Assembly: GCA_019359435.1 (NCBI GenBank)
Contig: JAHHHI010000079.1
Span: 1 to 64,000 of the forward strand
DNA from: Kaiparowitsia implicata GSE-PSE-MK54-09C
GTDB taxonomy: Bacteria > Cyanobacteriota > Cyanobacteriia > Elainellales > Elainellaceae
Length of the DNA stretch: 64,000 nucleotides
Direction: 5' to 3'
Part shown: in pieces, positions 16,196-25,445 of the stretch
Layout of the letters: each line of letters begins with the position of its first letter
Position numbering within the stretch: the stretch's first letter is position 1
Translations under genes and position numbers: made by a program
Notes under the pieces: generated by a model
What the model saw: only the letters and a program-made list of their open reading frames with translations
Told to the model about the DNA's origin: nothing
Databases searched by the model: none

Positions 16196-18490
16196 TTACC
16201 GCGTGGTCAGAAATAGCCAGCAGCCCAGCAGCGTCGTTAAGCCAGCGATCGCCGTTGACCAAAGGGGGTGTCCGGCAACCAAGCGCTTCCCCGCTTTTGG
16301 ATAGAGCTGATCTACATCGAGCCAGGGGGTGGAGCCTCGGCGCAGCCAGCCAACGACGGTAACGGACTGCTGCAGCCAAGCACGAGGATGGGGCGTGCGC
16401 GGCCACAATGCATCCAGCCAGCCCCAGCGCGATACATAGTGCAGTTTTATCAGCGCTCCGTTGGTGAGGTGGAGCAGCAAATCTTGCCCTAGCACTGTTT
16501 GGTGGCCGGGACGCCCCAGGAGCGTGCCTTCTAGTTTGACCGGAATACTGTGGATCGGCAGGGTGTTAGGCTCGCTTAGCCAAGCCTTTAGCTGCTCGTC
16601 ACTGTGCAGATTATTGCGGGTGATATCGGGAAAAAACGAGTTGATGCGGAGGAAGGTGCCTATGCTGAAGCCAATCAATCCACAGCCTAGAAACACTGAC
16701 GATTGCTGTAACCAATCAAACTGAAGCCAGCCCAGCCGCAGGGCGATCGCCCCAAATAGCCCCAGCATAGAGCCAAACGCTAGGCCCGCAGCGGCTCCGG
16801 CAAAGGGCGCAGCCTGTAGCAAAAAGGTGCGAGATTCGGCACGGGTGGGCGTCGGGGGCTTGGCCGTCGTGGAACCTAGCGTGTAGGCTGGGGTGAGCTG
16901 CCAGTAGTGCGCCACCTGCGCCAGCCGATGCAGCCGCACCGCCAACGGCAGGTGAGAACTGCGAATCCACAGCCAGCGGCCAAAGGAATGCAGGCGATCG
17001 CGCTCTAATAGCGTTGCCTCTGGCGGCTGCGGCGTTAGGCTGCCCGAGGTGATGGCTTGCTCTAAGGAGACCGGCAACAGCAAGTCAAAGCTGGCGAGCA
17101 GCGGCGGAATCTGGCCCTGGTGGGCACAGGTTTCTGCCAGGCCAGCCGTGGTTTTAAGCAGCGCTCGGCTCATGCCGTTGGGGTTGCCGGTTAGGTCTAG
17201 GGCAAGGCGATCGCTGTAGTTGAGCCGCAGCCGCGACAGCCCGACTCCTATTAGCCGCATGAGCCAAAACAGCCCATAGCAGAGGGATGACAGCCCATTC
17301 AGCAGGGTCTGCACGATTCGGTTCGACAGGCGATCGCTCCCCAGGGCAAGCTGCCAGTAGCCCAAGTAGCCCAATTGGGCGATCGCCATCAACACCGACA
17401 GCGGGGCGGCATCCCAACGGGCGAGGTGGGCAATTTCAGCAGCAACGAGGGTTGCTAACTCGTCGGCAGTGAATTGTGCTAGCGCACCTCGGCTGAGGGC
17501 CAGGGTTGCCACCGTTGGCGCAACACCTACTGTAAACACGATGGGTGCATCGGTGGGTAACAGCCCCAGGGTCGGCAGCTGATTCCACCGCTGCCGACCC
17601 GTAAAGGCTTGCCTTAGCAGCCGCACAGCCTCGGGACTATAAGTTTCTAAATCGCTCAGGTGATAGGGTGTCATGCCATAGCAGCGACGCAGCAGCAGCG
17701 GCAGCAGCCAAGAAGCTGCCGCTAGCATGATCCCCAACAGTAGGAGCGTGGGCGGCCAGGGGCTGCCATACAGAGCAAACTGCCGCAGGTCTATCACAAT
17801 GTAGGGAATCGCGATGCGAGCAATCGTGAGGTTAAAGCCCAGCCTGAGCAACTGCATAATCACCAGCGTTGCCACCAGCAGTGCTCCCAAGGTTAGGGCG
17901 ATCGCCCCCCATAATCGGTAAGGTTTAATCGGTGCTAGTGGCCCCCAGCGGGTGGCGCGGTCTGACGACGAGTCTGCTGGGTCGATTGAACGAGGCGGCT
18001 CGGGGCGAGGTGCTGGGCGTTTTGCTGAGGACAGCTTGCGGGCATGAGGCGAGGGAGACCGCCGGGTCGGGCGCGTTGGCGGGGTAGAACGGCGCGCTCG
18101 GCTGAGCCCCGCCGCCAGGTCAGACTGAGCTGATGTCAGACTTGCAGTCGGTGAGACGGAAGCGAGCTGATCAATTAATTCAGTCAATGTCTTGCTCGCC
18201 CACTGCTGCGCGGCAGGTTGGGGACTGCGCTGCAGCGCTAAACATAGGGCGATCGCCCGCTGCATCTGCCCATTTTTTTGGCAGGCGCGCACCAACCCCG
18301 CTTGAGCCTTGAGGTATATCGCTGGCGCTGCATCGGCTGAATCAATAGAAGATAGCAGGGCGATCGCCTGCGACTCATCTCCTGCTTTTAGGGCTGCTAG
18401 GCCAGCGGCTAACGCTTGCTCTGGCAACAGTGCTTCGTCTGCACGCACCGGAGCAGGGCGATCGCGAGACGCATCTGGGACATCTGCCAT
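16196..18490 (-). CDS. M48-like pseudopeptidase, membrane protein with N-terminal helical repeat
   Basis: The 764-residue protein begins with a TPR-like helical region (about 20-115), then a basic Pro/Ser/Arg-rich linker (130-185) and membrane helices at about 193-215, 247-267, 365-380, 400-418, 565-590 and 600-620. A C-terminal soluble part (about 640-740) is followed by a last helix. The middle resembles M48 (HtpX/Ste24) peptidases, with GALAQFTADELATLVAAEIA. The zinc motif HExxH is replaced by AEIAH at 351-355 and the downstream EyxAD ligand motif by NYSDR at 424-428. It therefore probably lacks proteolytic activity and may be a scaffold or binding protein. The start at 18490 has no strong ribosome-binding site. 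Confidence 0.75.
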   Translation of the reverse strand: MADVPDASRDRPAPVRADEALLPEQALAAGLAALKAGDESQAIALLSSIDSADAAPAIYLKAQAGLVRACQKNGQMQRAIALCLALQRSPQPAAQQWASKTLTELIDQLASVSPTASLTSAQSDLAAGLSRARRSTPPTRPTRRSPSPHARKLSSAKRPAPRPEPPRSIDPADSSSDRATRWGPLAPIKPYRLWGAIALTLGALLVATLVIMQLLRLGFNLTIARIAIPYIVIDLRQFALYGSPWPPTLLLLGIMLAAASWLLPLLLRRCYGMTPYHLSDLETYSPEAVRLLRQAFTGRQRWNQLPTLGLLPTDAPIVFTVGVAPTVATLALSRGALAQFTADELATLVAAEIAHLARWDAAPLSVLMAIAQLGYLGYWQLALGSDRLSNRIVQTLLNGLSSLCYGLFWLMRLIGVGLSRLRLNYSDRLALDLTGNPNGMSRALLKTTAGLAETCAHQGQIPPLLASFDLLLPVSLEQAITSGSLTPQPPEATLLERDRLHSFGRWLWIRSSHLPLAVRLHRLAQVAHYWQLTPAYTLGSTTAKPPTPTRAESRTFLLQAAPFAGAAAGLAFGSMLGLFGAIALRLGWLQFDWLQQSSVFLGCGLIGFSIGTFLRINSFFPDITRNNLHSDEQLKAWLSEPNTLPIHSIPVKLEGTLLGRPGHQTVLGQDLLLHLTNGALIKLHYVSRWGWLDALWPRTPHPRAWLQQSVTVVGWLRRGSTPWLDVDQLYPKAGKRLVAGHPLWSTAIAGLTTLLGCWLFLTTR

Positions 18491-19153
18491 AAATCCGCAC
18501 TCACATGCTACGCAATAGTTTCTGTAATCAGCCAGTATAGTCTAGCCGCCGCCAATCGGCCTTGCTCAAATTTGCGGAACCCTAGTTGCAAATGGCTACA
18601 TGGGGCGGGGCGCAGTTGGGCGATCGCAAGGGTCGCTCACGTCTTGAACCATACCCCAAGGCGCAGTTAGTTAGTCCCAAATGCGGTCAAGGGCGATCGC
18701 CCCTAAAAAGCAAAAGCTCGCCGCAGCGAACAGGTTAGGGATAAGCCCGATTCATGAGTATTAGGCATTCATGCGGAGTAGATGTTTAGCCTGCAAAGGG
18801 GTTGATAGCTTGATTAAAGCGAGATAACCGAGTGTAGAATCCAGCGTTTCTGAATTGAGGAATGAACTTTCAAAAACAACAACCTCACCTGGCCCCCTAA
18901 ATCCTCCAATAGTGGGGAACTTGAGAGGCTCTTGCTCCCCCAGAATTGGGGGTGGGGGGCAAATCATCCCTTCGCCAAGCAACGCCTGGAATCCTTTCTG
19001 CTAGGGCGTATTTTATAGTGCTTAAAACTTGAAACACTATAAACAAATAGAGTTGACTAGAAATACCCAAACACAAGCAGAACCTCAGCCTCCAACAACA
19101 CCGATATTATCTATTGGGATATTTGGGATATTTCCTCAGTGGATCTAGTCACC
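18491..19153. other. 663-bp region without recognised gene
   Basis: It contains several HIP1 sites and, at about 18886-18966, a degenerate C/G-rich hairpin repeat (CTTGCTCCCCCAGAATTGGG followed by GTGGGGGGC) of the kind scattered between cyanobacterial genes. The 73-codon minus-strand frame over this repeat is Pro-rich and follows the repeat, so it is not considered a gene. Confidence 0.5.
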
Positions 19154-19696
19154 TCAAAGCCTTAGACTGGGCTTAATTCCAGTTGAGGAACGCCCCAAAA
19201 AATCATAAATTAGTCTTTCTAATTCCAATGATTTAGAAGAGCTGATGTAGTCAGCTGTCAGATAAAAAATTTTGTGGCCTTCTGCCTGAATATAGGGTCG
19301 ATGTTGTTGGATCAGATCGCCATAGCGAGTCCTCCCTTCAGAGATATCAGCACCAACCAAGAGAATACGATCAAGCGGCACCTCAACCGTTTTAGAACGA
19401 AGATTGTGTGAAGTAAAGGTCATCACGCCGGCCGCCTTATTAAAACTGCATAAAAGAACAGGTGTAAGGCTCCACGTATTCACAACCATAGAGATAGACC
19501 CGCCTATAATCAGAAATGAAAGCATCAGCGGAAATGTACTAAAGCCTGTCATTGAAGCATAAGCAATTAGCGCAAACGCAAATAATATTGACAAAGCAAA
19601 TAGAACAGGCACAACGATTGCAGCCAGAAACCAGCTAAAGACGGATCGATACCTCAGCGTCAGAACATGCTGAGTATGTTCTAAAACCTGAACCAT
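19154..19696 (-). CDS. Hypothetical two-helix membrane protein
   Basis: The 180-residue protein begins MVQVLEHTQHVLTLRYRSVF. Two adjacent membrane helices follow (about 24-50 and 56-78), then a soluble domain of about 100 residues containing FNKAAGVMTFTSHNLRSKTV and PLDRILLVGADISEG. The layout, with two helices followed by a beta-rich PH-like domain, resembles small bacterial membrane proteins of unknown function. I do not recognise a named family. The ATG at 19696 follows GGAA; a GTG four codons upstream is possible. Codon use is less GC-rich than in its neighbours and an IS remnant follows it upstream, so recent acquisition is possible. Confidence 0.6.
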   Translation of the reverse strand: MVQVLEHTQHVLTLRYRSVFSWFLAAIVVPVLFALSILFAFALIAYASMTGFSTFPLMLSFLIIGGSISMVVNTWSLTPVLLCSFNKAAGVMTFTSHNLRSKTVEVPLDRILLVGADISEGRTRYGDLIQQHRPYIQAEGHKIFYLTADYISSSKSLELERLIYDFLGRSSTGIKPSLRL

Positions 19697-19952
19697 GGCG
19701 ATTTCCACTATTCAGAGACGTCAGTTGGCCTTGTTATAACGGTTGGAGCGTGCACAGATGCGAAGCAAGCAGACACTGGATAAGCTCTTACGCAGGTTAT
19801 TTAACGGTTAAGACCGTGTATCAATTTAGCGATTCGTGCTTCAGTACGTGTTCGATTTATACACCGATGAGCAGTTGCAACTGTACTGAATTCTTGGCTG
19901 TTGTTTCTATTGGCTATTGTTTCTATTGGCTGTTGCTTCTGTTTTGGTATTT

Positions 19953-20536
19953 TCACTGTAATATAAGGATTCTCGCGACCCCTTTCAAACATTCGTTAAG
20001 GGCAGACATCTCGCAACAGACGACCAGGTTCTTAACGGTATAGGTCTTGCGCTTGCCACTGTAGTCCGTTTTGCGGTCGGCTTTGTCTTTAGGGCGATTG
20101 ATCCGACGTTCCGTGCCATCAATGAGAAACTCTAAGCTCGGACAGGCGCTGAGCACTGCCTCCAGGTTAGCTGGTTCTCGCTCCGGTAACTGCCGTTCGG
20201 ACCCTAACGCTTGGTTGAGCACTCGAGTCAAACGATGAACCCACTCATTCGCCTGGGCCTGACTCATCCCAAAGAGAAACCCCTGCACCGCTTGGGTGGG
20301 ATAGAGCCGGAAATACACCAGGATGAACAGCAACTTATCTTCCAATTCCCTCAGGTGCGCTTTGCGACCCGCTCCCATCGCCCGTTTACGCCCTCCCGCT
20401 GGAAGGTCTCTTGAATAAAGGTGTCCCAGTCCGCCGCAAAGCTAGGCAGCAGCGCCTCAAACTCTTGACCCTTCAGTCCGGTCAAACTGCATAGAATCCG
20501 AGACTTCGTCCGCAACTCGGCGTAGGTCATTCTCAT
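19953..20536 (-). pseudogene. Frameshifted, truncated IS5-family transposase
   Basis: Two overlapping minus-strand frames together resemble an IS5-type DDE transposase. The first (20536 to about 20395) starts MRMTYAELRTKSRILCSLTG and contains the N-terminal helix-turn-helix region. The second runs from MGAGRKAHLRELEDKLLFIL to DGTERRINRPKDKADRK and includes the first catalytic Asp region (FLIDGTERRI), ending in KTYTVKNLVV. A one-base shift near 20395 breaks the frame. The C-terminal half with the last catalytic Asp and Glu is missing, since the sequence diverges near 20030. Both element ends are unrecognised, so this is a dead remnant. Confidence 0.8.
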
Positions 20537-20826
20537 GAGATCTACCTAGTCTCTGCTCCTACTCTTGATTCTACAGACTCAATTTCCGATAAGGTTTACG
20601 ATTGCAAAACACGATAGAGGCCTACGAGTTGTTTCGATGGGGATTTGGCTGATTTGGCCCCAGATGCAGCGGTGGGTATCAACCAAAGAGGAACCCAATA
20701 GGGGGGCAGATGTGAACCCGTGCGCTAGGGCGAGATTAGGGGAACATGACATCCCTCGCGACAGGTTGAATACGCTTCTAAGGTAGCGAAGTTGCATCGC
20801 TCTCGGATTACATTTAGGGTGAACCG

Positions 20827-21849
20827 TTGAATAAATTAATGCAAGCTATTCTGCATCGCATTCTGACTTTCTATCAAACTATTGATCAAAACACCTGCCG
20901 ACATCTCTGGCGCGGTCTCTGGCCCATTGGGCGGTGGGGCTTTGTGGCGGCGGTCTTAACCAGTTTGGTGTTGGCCCTAGGGCTGTCGCTGGGTTGGGGC
21001 ATGCAGGGGGCGATCGCCCTCCCCAGCCCGCGCAACTCCAACGACGCGGCCTCCCCCTTTCAGGCTGGGGTTGCGGCGTTTCAGCAGGGCAACGCGCCCC
21101 AAGCGCTGATTCACTTTACTGAAGCCGTGCGACAGAACCCGACCCAGGCCTCCGCCTATGGCAACCGCTGCCTGACCTACCTGACGCTAGACAATCCCCA
21201 GCAGGCGATCGGCGACTGCGCCCAAGCGGTGCAGCTCAATCCCAAAAATTTGGAGGCGCTGCTCAACCAGGGCTTGGCCGCTGCACAACTGGGGGAATTG
21301 GAGGCGGCGATCGCCATCTATGATCGGCTGATCCAGGCGCGCCCTGCGGACTACCGCGCTTACTACAATCGGGGGCTGGCCCATGTAGAAACGGGCGATC
21401 TGCGAGATGCCATTGTGGACTTTAGCGAGGCGGCGCGGCAGGTCTTGCCGTCCGATCGGCGCACCAAGGCGATTGCCTACAATGAAAGGGGGCTTGTTCA
21501 TCTTCAGCTTGAAAATCATCGCAGTGCGATCGCAGATTTTAGCGAAGCTATCCAGTTCAGCGCTGATAACCCTGAATACTTCTATAACCGGGGTTGTGTG
21601 TATCACCAAATCGGCAGCTTAGAAGACGCCCAGATTAACTTTACGCGGGCATTGAGCGATCGCCCTGACTATGCCGAAGCCTATGCCAGCCGAGGCTTGG
21701 TCTATAAAGACCTGCATCAACCCGACGCAGCACTAGCCGATCTCGAGCAAGCCGCACAGCTCTTTTCCGATCAGGGCAACCTCACCGCCTATCAACAAAC
21801 CCTTAGCCTCGTGCAGCGAATCCGCAACCCTAGCGTTGCCGTAAGCTAG
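20827..21849 (+). CDS. TPR-repeat protein with N-terminal membrane anchor
   Basis: The 340-residue protein has a hydrophobic segment at about 38-62 (WGFVAAVLTSLVLALGLSLG), followed by seven consecutive tetratricopeptide repeats spanning about 77-325, with motifs such as AYGNRCLTYLTLDNPQQAIG, AYYNRGLAHVETGDLRDAI and AYASRGLVYKDLHQPDAAL. Such proteins mediate protein-protein contacts in the periplasm or at the membrane; the partner is unknown. The start is ambiguous: TTG at 20827 follows AGGGTGA, while ATG at 20839 lies four codons on. It is followed after 71 bp by gpmI. Confidence 0.82.
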   Translation: MNKLMQAILHRILTFYQTIDQNTCRHLWRGLWPIGRWGFVAAVLTSLVLALGLSLGWGMQGAIALPSPRNSNDAASPFQAGVAAFQQGNAPQALIHFTEAVRQNPTQASAYGNRCLTYLTLDNPQQAIGDCAQAVQLNPKNLEALLNQGLAAAQLGELEAAIAIYDRLIQARPADYRAYYNRGLAHVETGDLRDAIVDFSEAARQVLPSDRRTKAIAYNERGLVHLQLENHRSAIADFSEAIQFSADNPEYFYNRGCVYHQIGSLEDAQINFTRALSDRPDYAEAYASRGLVYKDLHQPDAALADLEQAAQLFSDQGNLTAYQQTLSLVQRIRNPSVAVS

Positions 21850-21920
21850 GGCTCACGCAATCTGGGCGGCTGAGTGCTATTATTGCTGAAAAATTCTTGC
21901 GGACTATTAAGGACAATCGC

Positions 21921-23525
21921 ATGGCACAAGCATCAATTTCACCTGTTGTCTTGATTATTCTCGACGGATGGGGCTACCGCGAAGATGCTGACAGCAATGC
22001 AATCGCCGCTGCCGAAATACCTGTGATGCGCAGCCTTTGGGCTGCATATCCCAAAACTCTGATTTCTACCTCGGGTAAAAGCGTCGGGCTGCCCGAAGGC
22101 CAAATGGGCAACTCTGAAGTCGGGCACTTGAACATCGGCGCAGGCCGTACGGTTCCTCAAGAGCTGGTTCGCATTTCTGACGCAGTCGAAGACGGCACCC
22201 TATTGAGCAACGGTGCGCTAGTTAGCGTCGCGCAGGCCGTAAAGAAGGCCGACAGCACCTTGCATCTGGTGGGGCTCTGTTCCGACGGAGGCGTGCATTC
22301 TCACCTCAGCCACCTGCGGGGCCTGCTTGAACTGGCAAAAGAGCAAGGCCTGACCAAGGTTTGCATCCATGCCGTCACCGATGGGCGCGACACCAAGCCC
22401 ACTGATGGGTTGGCTGCCATTCAAACCATTGAAGATTACATTACTGAGGTGGGCATTGGGCGCATTGTCACCGTCAGCGGTCGCTACTACACCATGGATC
22501 GCGATCACCGCTGGGATCGGGTGCAGCTCGCCTATGACGTGATGACTCAGGATGGCGACGGCGACGGCGACGGGCGCTCGACGCTCGACGTGATGCAGGC
22601 ATCCTACGCAGAAGAGATCTCCGATGAGTTCATTAAGCCGACTCGCGTCGCACCGGGGGCTGTGTCATCCGGGGATGGAGTGATCTTCTTTAACTTCCGC
22701 CCTGATCGCGCTCGCCAGCTCACGCAGGCCTTTGTTGACCCTAACTTCAGCAGCTTTGAGCGCGAGTTTATCAGCCCGCTGTCGTTTGCTACCTTTACAC
22801 AATACGACCCCACCCTGCCGGTGCAAGTTGCGTTTGAACCCCAAAACCTCAACAAGATTTTGGGTGAAGTGATTTCAGAACATGGGCTACGGCAATTCCG
22901 CACGGCTGAGACTGAGAAATATGCCCATGTCACGTACTTTTTTAACGGGGGGCTAGAAGAGCCGTTTGAAGGAGAAGAACGGGCGCTGGTGCAAAGCCCG
23001 ATGGTGGCCACCTATGACCGCGCCCCGGCGATGTCTGCGGCAGCAGTGACGGATGGGGCGATCGCCGCAGTGGAGCAGGGCGTGTATTCACTAATTGTGA
23101 TCAACTACGCCAACCCCGATATGGTGGGTCATACCGGCAACATTGAGGCCACCGTCACCGCCATTCAAACCGTCGATCGTTGCCTAGGGCGGCTGCTAGA
23201 AGCCATCAGCAAAGCAGGCGGCACGGCGCTGATTACTGCCGACCACGGCAACGCCGAGCTGATGCGCGACGAGCAGGGCAATCCCTGGACGGCGCACACC
23301 ACCAATCCAGTGCCGTTCATTGTGGTCGAAGGCGAAACGCGCAAGATTCCGGGTCATGGCACAGAGGTGCAGTTGCGCTCGGGTGGCACCCTGGCCGACA
23401 TTGCCCCCACGATTCTGCAAATTCTGAATGTGCCCCAGCCCGACGAAATGACCGGGCGATCGCTCATTCAGCCTGCCGAATTTGATGCTCGCCCCAATCG
23501 CTCTCCCGTCCGCCTGACGCGGTAG
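21921..23525 (+). CDS. gpmI: 2,3-bisphosphoglycerate-independent phosphoglycerate mutase
   Basis: GpmI interconverts 3- and 2-phosphoglycerate in glycolysis using two Mn ions. The 534 residues match the usual length. The catalytic serine lies in GQMGNSEVGHLNIGAGR, the N-terminal metal Asp in LIILDGWG, and C-terminal metal ligands in NYANPDMVGHTG and ALITADHGNAE. AAGGA precedes the ATG at 21921. A short run of alternating Asp-Gly (DGDGDGDGR, about residues 214-222) comes from repeated GGCGAC units at 22554-22577 and looks like a small microsatellite expansion in a surface loop. Confidence 0.97.
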   Translation: MAQASISPVVLIILDGWGYREDADSNAIAAAEIPVMRSLWAAYPKTLISTSGKSVGLPEGQMGNSEVGHLNIGAGRTVPQELVRISDAVEDGTLLSNGALVSVAQAVKKADSTLHLVGLCSDGGVHSHLSHLRGLLELAKEQGLTKVCIHAVTDGRDTKPTDGLAAIQTIEDYITEVGIGRIVTVSGRYYTMDRDHRWDRVQLAYDVMTQDGDGDGDGRSTLDVMQASYAEEISDEFIKPTRVAPGAVSSGDGVIFFNFRPDRARQLTQAFVDPNFSSFEREFISPLSFATFTQYDPTLPVQVAFEPQNLNKILGEVISEHGLRQFRTAETEKYAHVTYFFNGGLEEPFEGEERALVQSPMVATYDRAPAMSAAAVTDGAIAAVEQGVYSLIVINYANPDMVGHTGNIEATVTAIQTVDRCLGRLLEAISKAGGTALITADHGNAELMRDEQGNPWTAHTTNPVPFIVVEGETRKIPGHGTEVQLRSGGTLADIAPTILQILNVPQPDEMTGRSLIQPAEFDARPNRSPVRLTR

Positions 23526-23613
23526 CGACGCAGCACGTTAAAATGAGGCAGCCGGGGCGAGTTCCTCTGCCCCAACTGTTAAGACTGGTATTGACTCCCT
23601 TCTTCAACCCACC

Positions 23614-23850
23614 ATGACTATCGTTTCTATCGTTCAAGGCATTTGGATCTTCTGCGCCATTGGTGTGATTGTGCTGGTGCTGCTGCACAGCCCTAAGGGC
23701 GATGGGCTGAGCGGTTTGGGCGGCCAAGCGCAGCTCTTTACCAGCACCAAAAGTGCAGAAGAGTCGCTGAATCGCGCTACCTGGCTGCTGACGGTGCTAT
23801 TCATGGGGCTTACGGTCGTGCTGAGCGCTGGCTGGCTCAATCTGCTCTAG
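23614..23850 (+). CDS. secG: Protein translocase subunit SecG
   Basis: The 78-residue small subunit of the SecYEG channel has two membrane helices (IVQGIWIFCAIGVIVLVLL and LLTVLFMGLTVVLSAGWLN). The cytoplasmic loop between them carries the family's HSPKGDGLSGLGGQAQLF signature. It stimulates SecA-driven export and thylakoid insertion. It lies 88 bp after gpmI, a gene order seen in many cyanobacteria. MITE1 copy C follows the stop within 7 bp. Confidence 0.95.
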   Translation: MTIVSIVQGIWIFCAIGVIVLVLLHSPKGDGLSGLGGQAQLFTSTKSAEESLNRATWLLTVLFMGLTVVLSAGWLNLL

Positions 23851-23856
23851 TGGTTT

Positions 23857-24005
23857 CTAGGGCGTGTCATCAATTCCAACCAAACGCCTGATGCTACGAG
23901 CGTTGCCACGCCCAACCCAAAAACCAGGCTAGGGGCTGTGACTGTTGATTTCTGGGTATCAGATGATTTCTGGGATATCAGAGGCTAATGGATGACAGCC
24001 TCTAG
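23857..24005 (-). repeat. MITE1 copy C with internal duplication
   Basis: The copy is inverted relative to A: left GGGCGTGTCATCAATTCCAA, right GGATGACAGCCTCTAG. It is about 18 bp longer than other copies because TTTCTGGGATATCAGA is partly duplicated at about 23950-23980. It directly follows secG. Confidence 0.87.
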
Positions 24006-24061
24006 TGCGTGGGCATAAATTGTCATATCCTTCAATCCATCCGTCAATTCCGGTTCAGAAC

Positions 24062-24091
24062 GGGTTAGGGCATCGCGCGGTGCCCTAACCC
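24062..24091. repeat. MITE3-like solo hairpin
   Basis: The palindrome GGGTTAGGGCATCGCGCGGTGCCCTAACCC resembles the first hairpin of MITE3 (core GGCATCGCGCG...CGGTGCC), but the terminal repeats are absent. It may be a degenerate relative, or act as a terminator between the convergent secG and efflux genes. Confidence 0.5.
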
Positions 24092-24125
24092 ATTTTTGTG
24101 CCGTATGGATGGCATCGTTAAGGCT

Positions 24126-25025
24126 CTATCCCTCGCCATAGCTAATCTGATCAGACTTATAGCTTTTGGGCTCGATGTGAATACTGGCACGGGTCGGGCC
24201 ATACAGCTCATTCAACCGCTTTTCTACGGCTTCGGTAATGCGGTGTGCGATCGCAACATCCGTCGCATCCACAATCAAGTGCATTTCGATAAACACCTGC
24301 CGCCCCAGCAACCCTCGCGAAGCAATGTTGTGGCAGTTGAGCACACCCGGCACCTGCATCACAGCAGCATGAATCGCTTCGGGGGCGATCGCCATCCTAT
24401 CCACCAGCCAGGGCAGGTTATCGCGCAGCACCTCCCACCCACTGCGAAACACCAGCAGCGCCACCGGAAACGCCAGCGCCACATCCAGCCAGGTCAAGCG
24501 CAGCACCCACACGCCGATTAGTCCAGCTAAGACCGAGATGGTGACCCAGACATCGCCCATCGTATGCTTGGCATCGGCCAGCAGGATAGCGCTGCCTACC
24601 TCTGTCCCAACCCGCCGCTCATAGAACGCGACGAAAATATTAATCCCCAAGACCAGCAACAGCAGCCACAACTCTGTAGGGCCAATTTGAATTGGGGACG
24701 CACCTGCCAGAATGCGCTCCACAGCGCTTTTGAGAATCTCAAAGCAGGCAATGCCTAAAAATGCGGCAATGCCTAAGGCTCCCACCGCCTCAAATTTTTG
24801 GTGCCCATAGGGATGGTCGCGGTCGGGTTCTGGTAAGGCCAGCCGATTTGCCACTAGCCCCAATACGTTATTGGCGCCATCCGTGACGCTGTGGAGCGCA
24901 TCGGCCACCAAACTGAGGGAGCCCGTTGCGATCCCCAACCAGGCTTTGATGCTCATGACGACTAGGTTGAGCCCTAGGGTCAACACCAGCACTCGACGAA
25001 CTTGGGCACGCGCATCAGGAGTCAT
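24126..25025 (-). CDS. Cation diffusion facilitator family transporter
   Basis: The protein of about 299 residues has six membrane helices and a C-terminal metallochaperone-like domain. The metal site is visible as the HxxxD pairs in DALHSVTDGANN (helix 2) and DAKHTMGDVW (helix 5). The family exports Zn, Cd, Co, Fe or Mn by proton antiport; the metal cannot be deduced from sequence alone, though the HD-HD site is usual for Zn/Cd. ATG at 25025 is chosen; a GTG start at 25076 would add 17 unlike residues. Upstream DNA contains imperfect repeats of TAGCTCTGTG. It diverges from the response regulator gene. Confidence 0.9.
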   Translation of the reverse strand: MTPDARAQVRRVLVLTLGLNLVVMSIKAWLGIATGSLSLVADALHSVTDGANNVLGLVANRLALPEPDRDHPYGHQKFEAVGALGIAAFLGIACFEILKSAVERILAGASPIQIGPTELWLLLLVLGINIFVAFYERRVGTEVGSAILLADAKHTMGDVWVTISVLAGLIGVWVLRLTWLDVALAFPVALLVFRSGWEVLRDNLPWLVDRMAIAPEAIHAAVMQVPGVLNCHNIASRGLLGRQVFIEMHLIVDATDVAIAHRITEAVEKRLNELYGPTRASIHIEPKSYKSDQISYGEG

Positions 25026-25076
25026 GACACTTGGCGATAAACCGTTGCATAGCTCTGTGGCATGGATCTGTGTCAC

Positions 25077-25445
25077 AGCTCTACGGCATAGCTCTGTGAC
25101 AAGCGATGGAACGATGCCGTCATCATCCCTATGTCATAGCCTTACCTCCTTACAATAACGCCCTTAGGAGAAGCCAAAATACTCCCATTTCCCTCCCTCG
25201 GTTAGACCTGTCAGTAGGGGGTTGTGGCATAGGCTTGTTCTTATGCATCAATTTATCTGGTCAGTATCCCTAGACGTGTGTTTTCTATGAACGCCGGAGT
25301 ACGCCGTTCACAAAAGATACAGGCGCAGGCGACTGGACTGGCTGGACAGTGCTTAGTGCAAATCCCCATTCAGGGATGGCTCTTGCAGTGCAACAATCGC
25401 TCAAGAGTTCGCTGCTGTCAGGATTAGAGATTGCAGGAGATCACA
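25077..25445. other. Divergent intergenic region
   Basis: This 369-bp region separates the cation transporter (minus) from the response regulator (plus). It contains imperfect repeats of AGCTCTGTGGCATGG/AGCTCTACGGCATAG at about 25050-25100 and a ribosome-binding site GGAG at 25436-25439. No metal-responsive operator was recognised with confidence. Confidence 0.4.

Noticed and set aside
18761-18982. 73-codon minus-strand frame
   Set aside because: Pro/Gly-rich translation of a C/G-rich hairpin repeat.
20351-20536. Programmed frameshift for the IS5 transposase
   Set aside because: The downstream half of the gene is missing, and no convincing slippery site was seen at the frame break, so simple decay is more likely.
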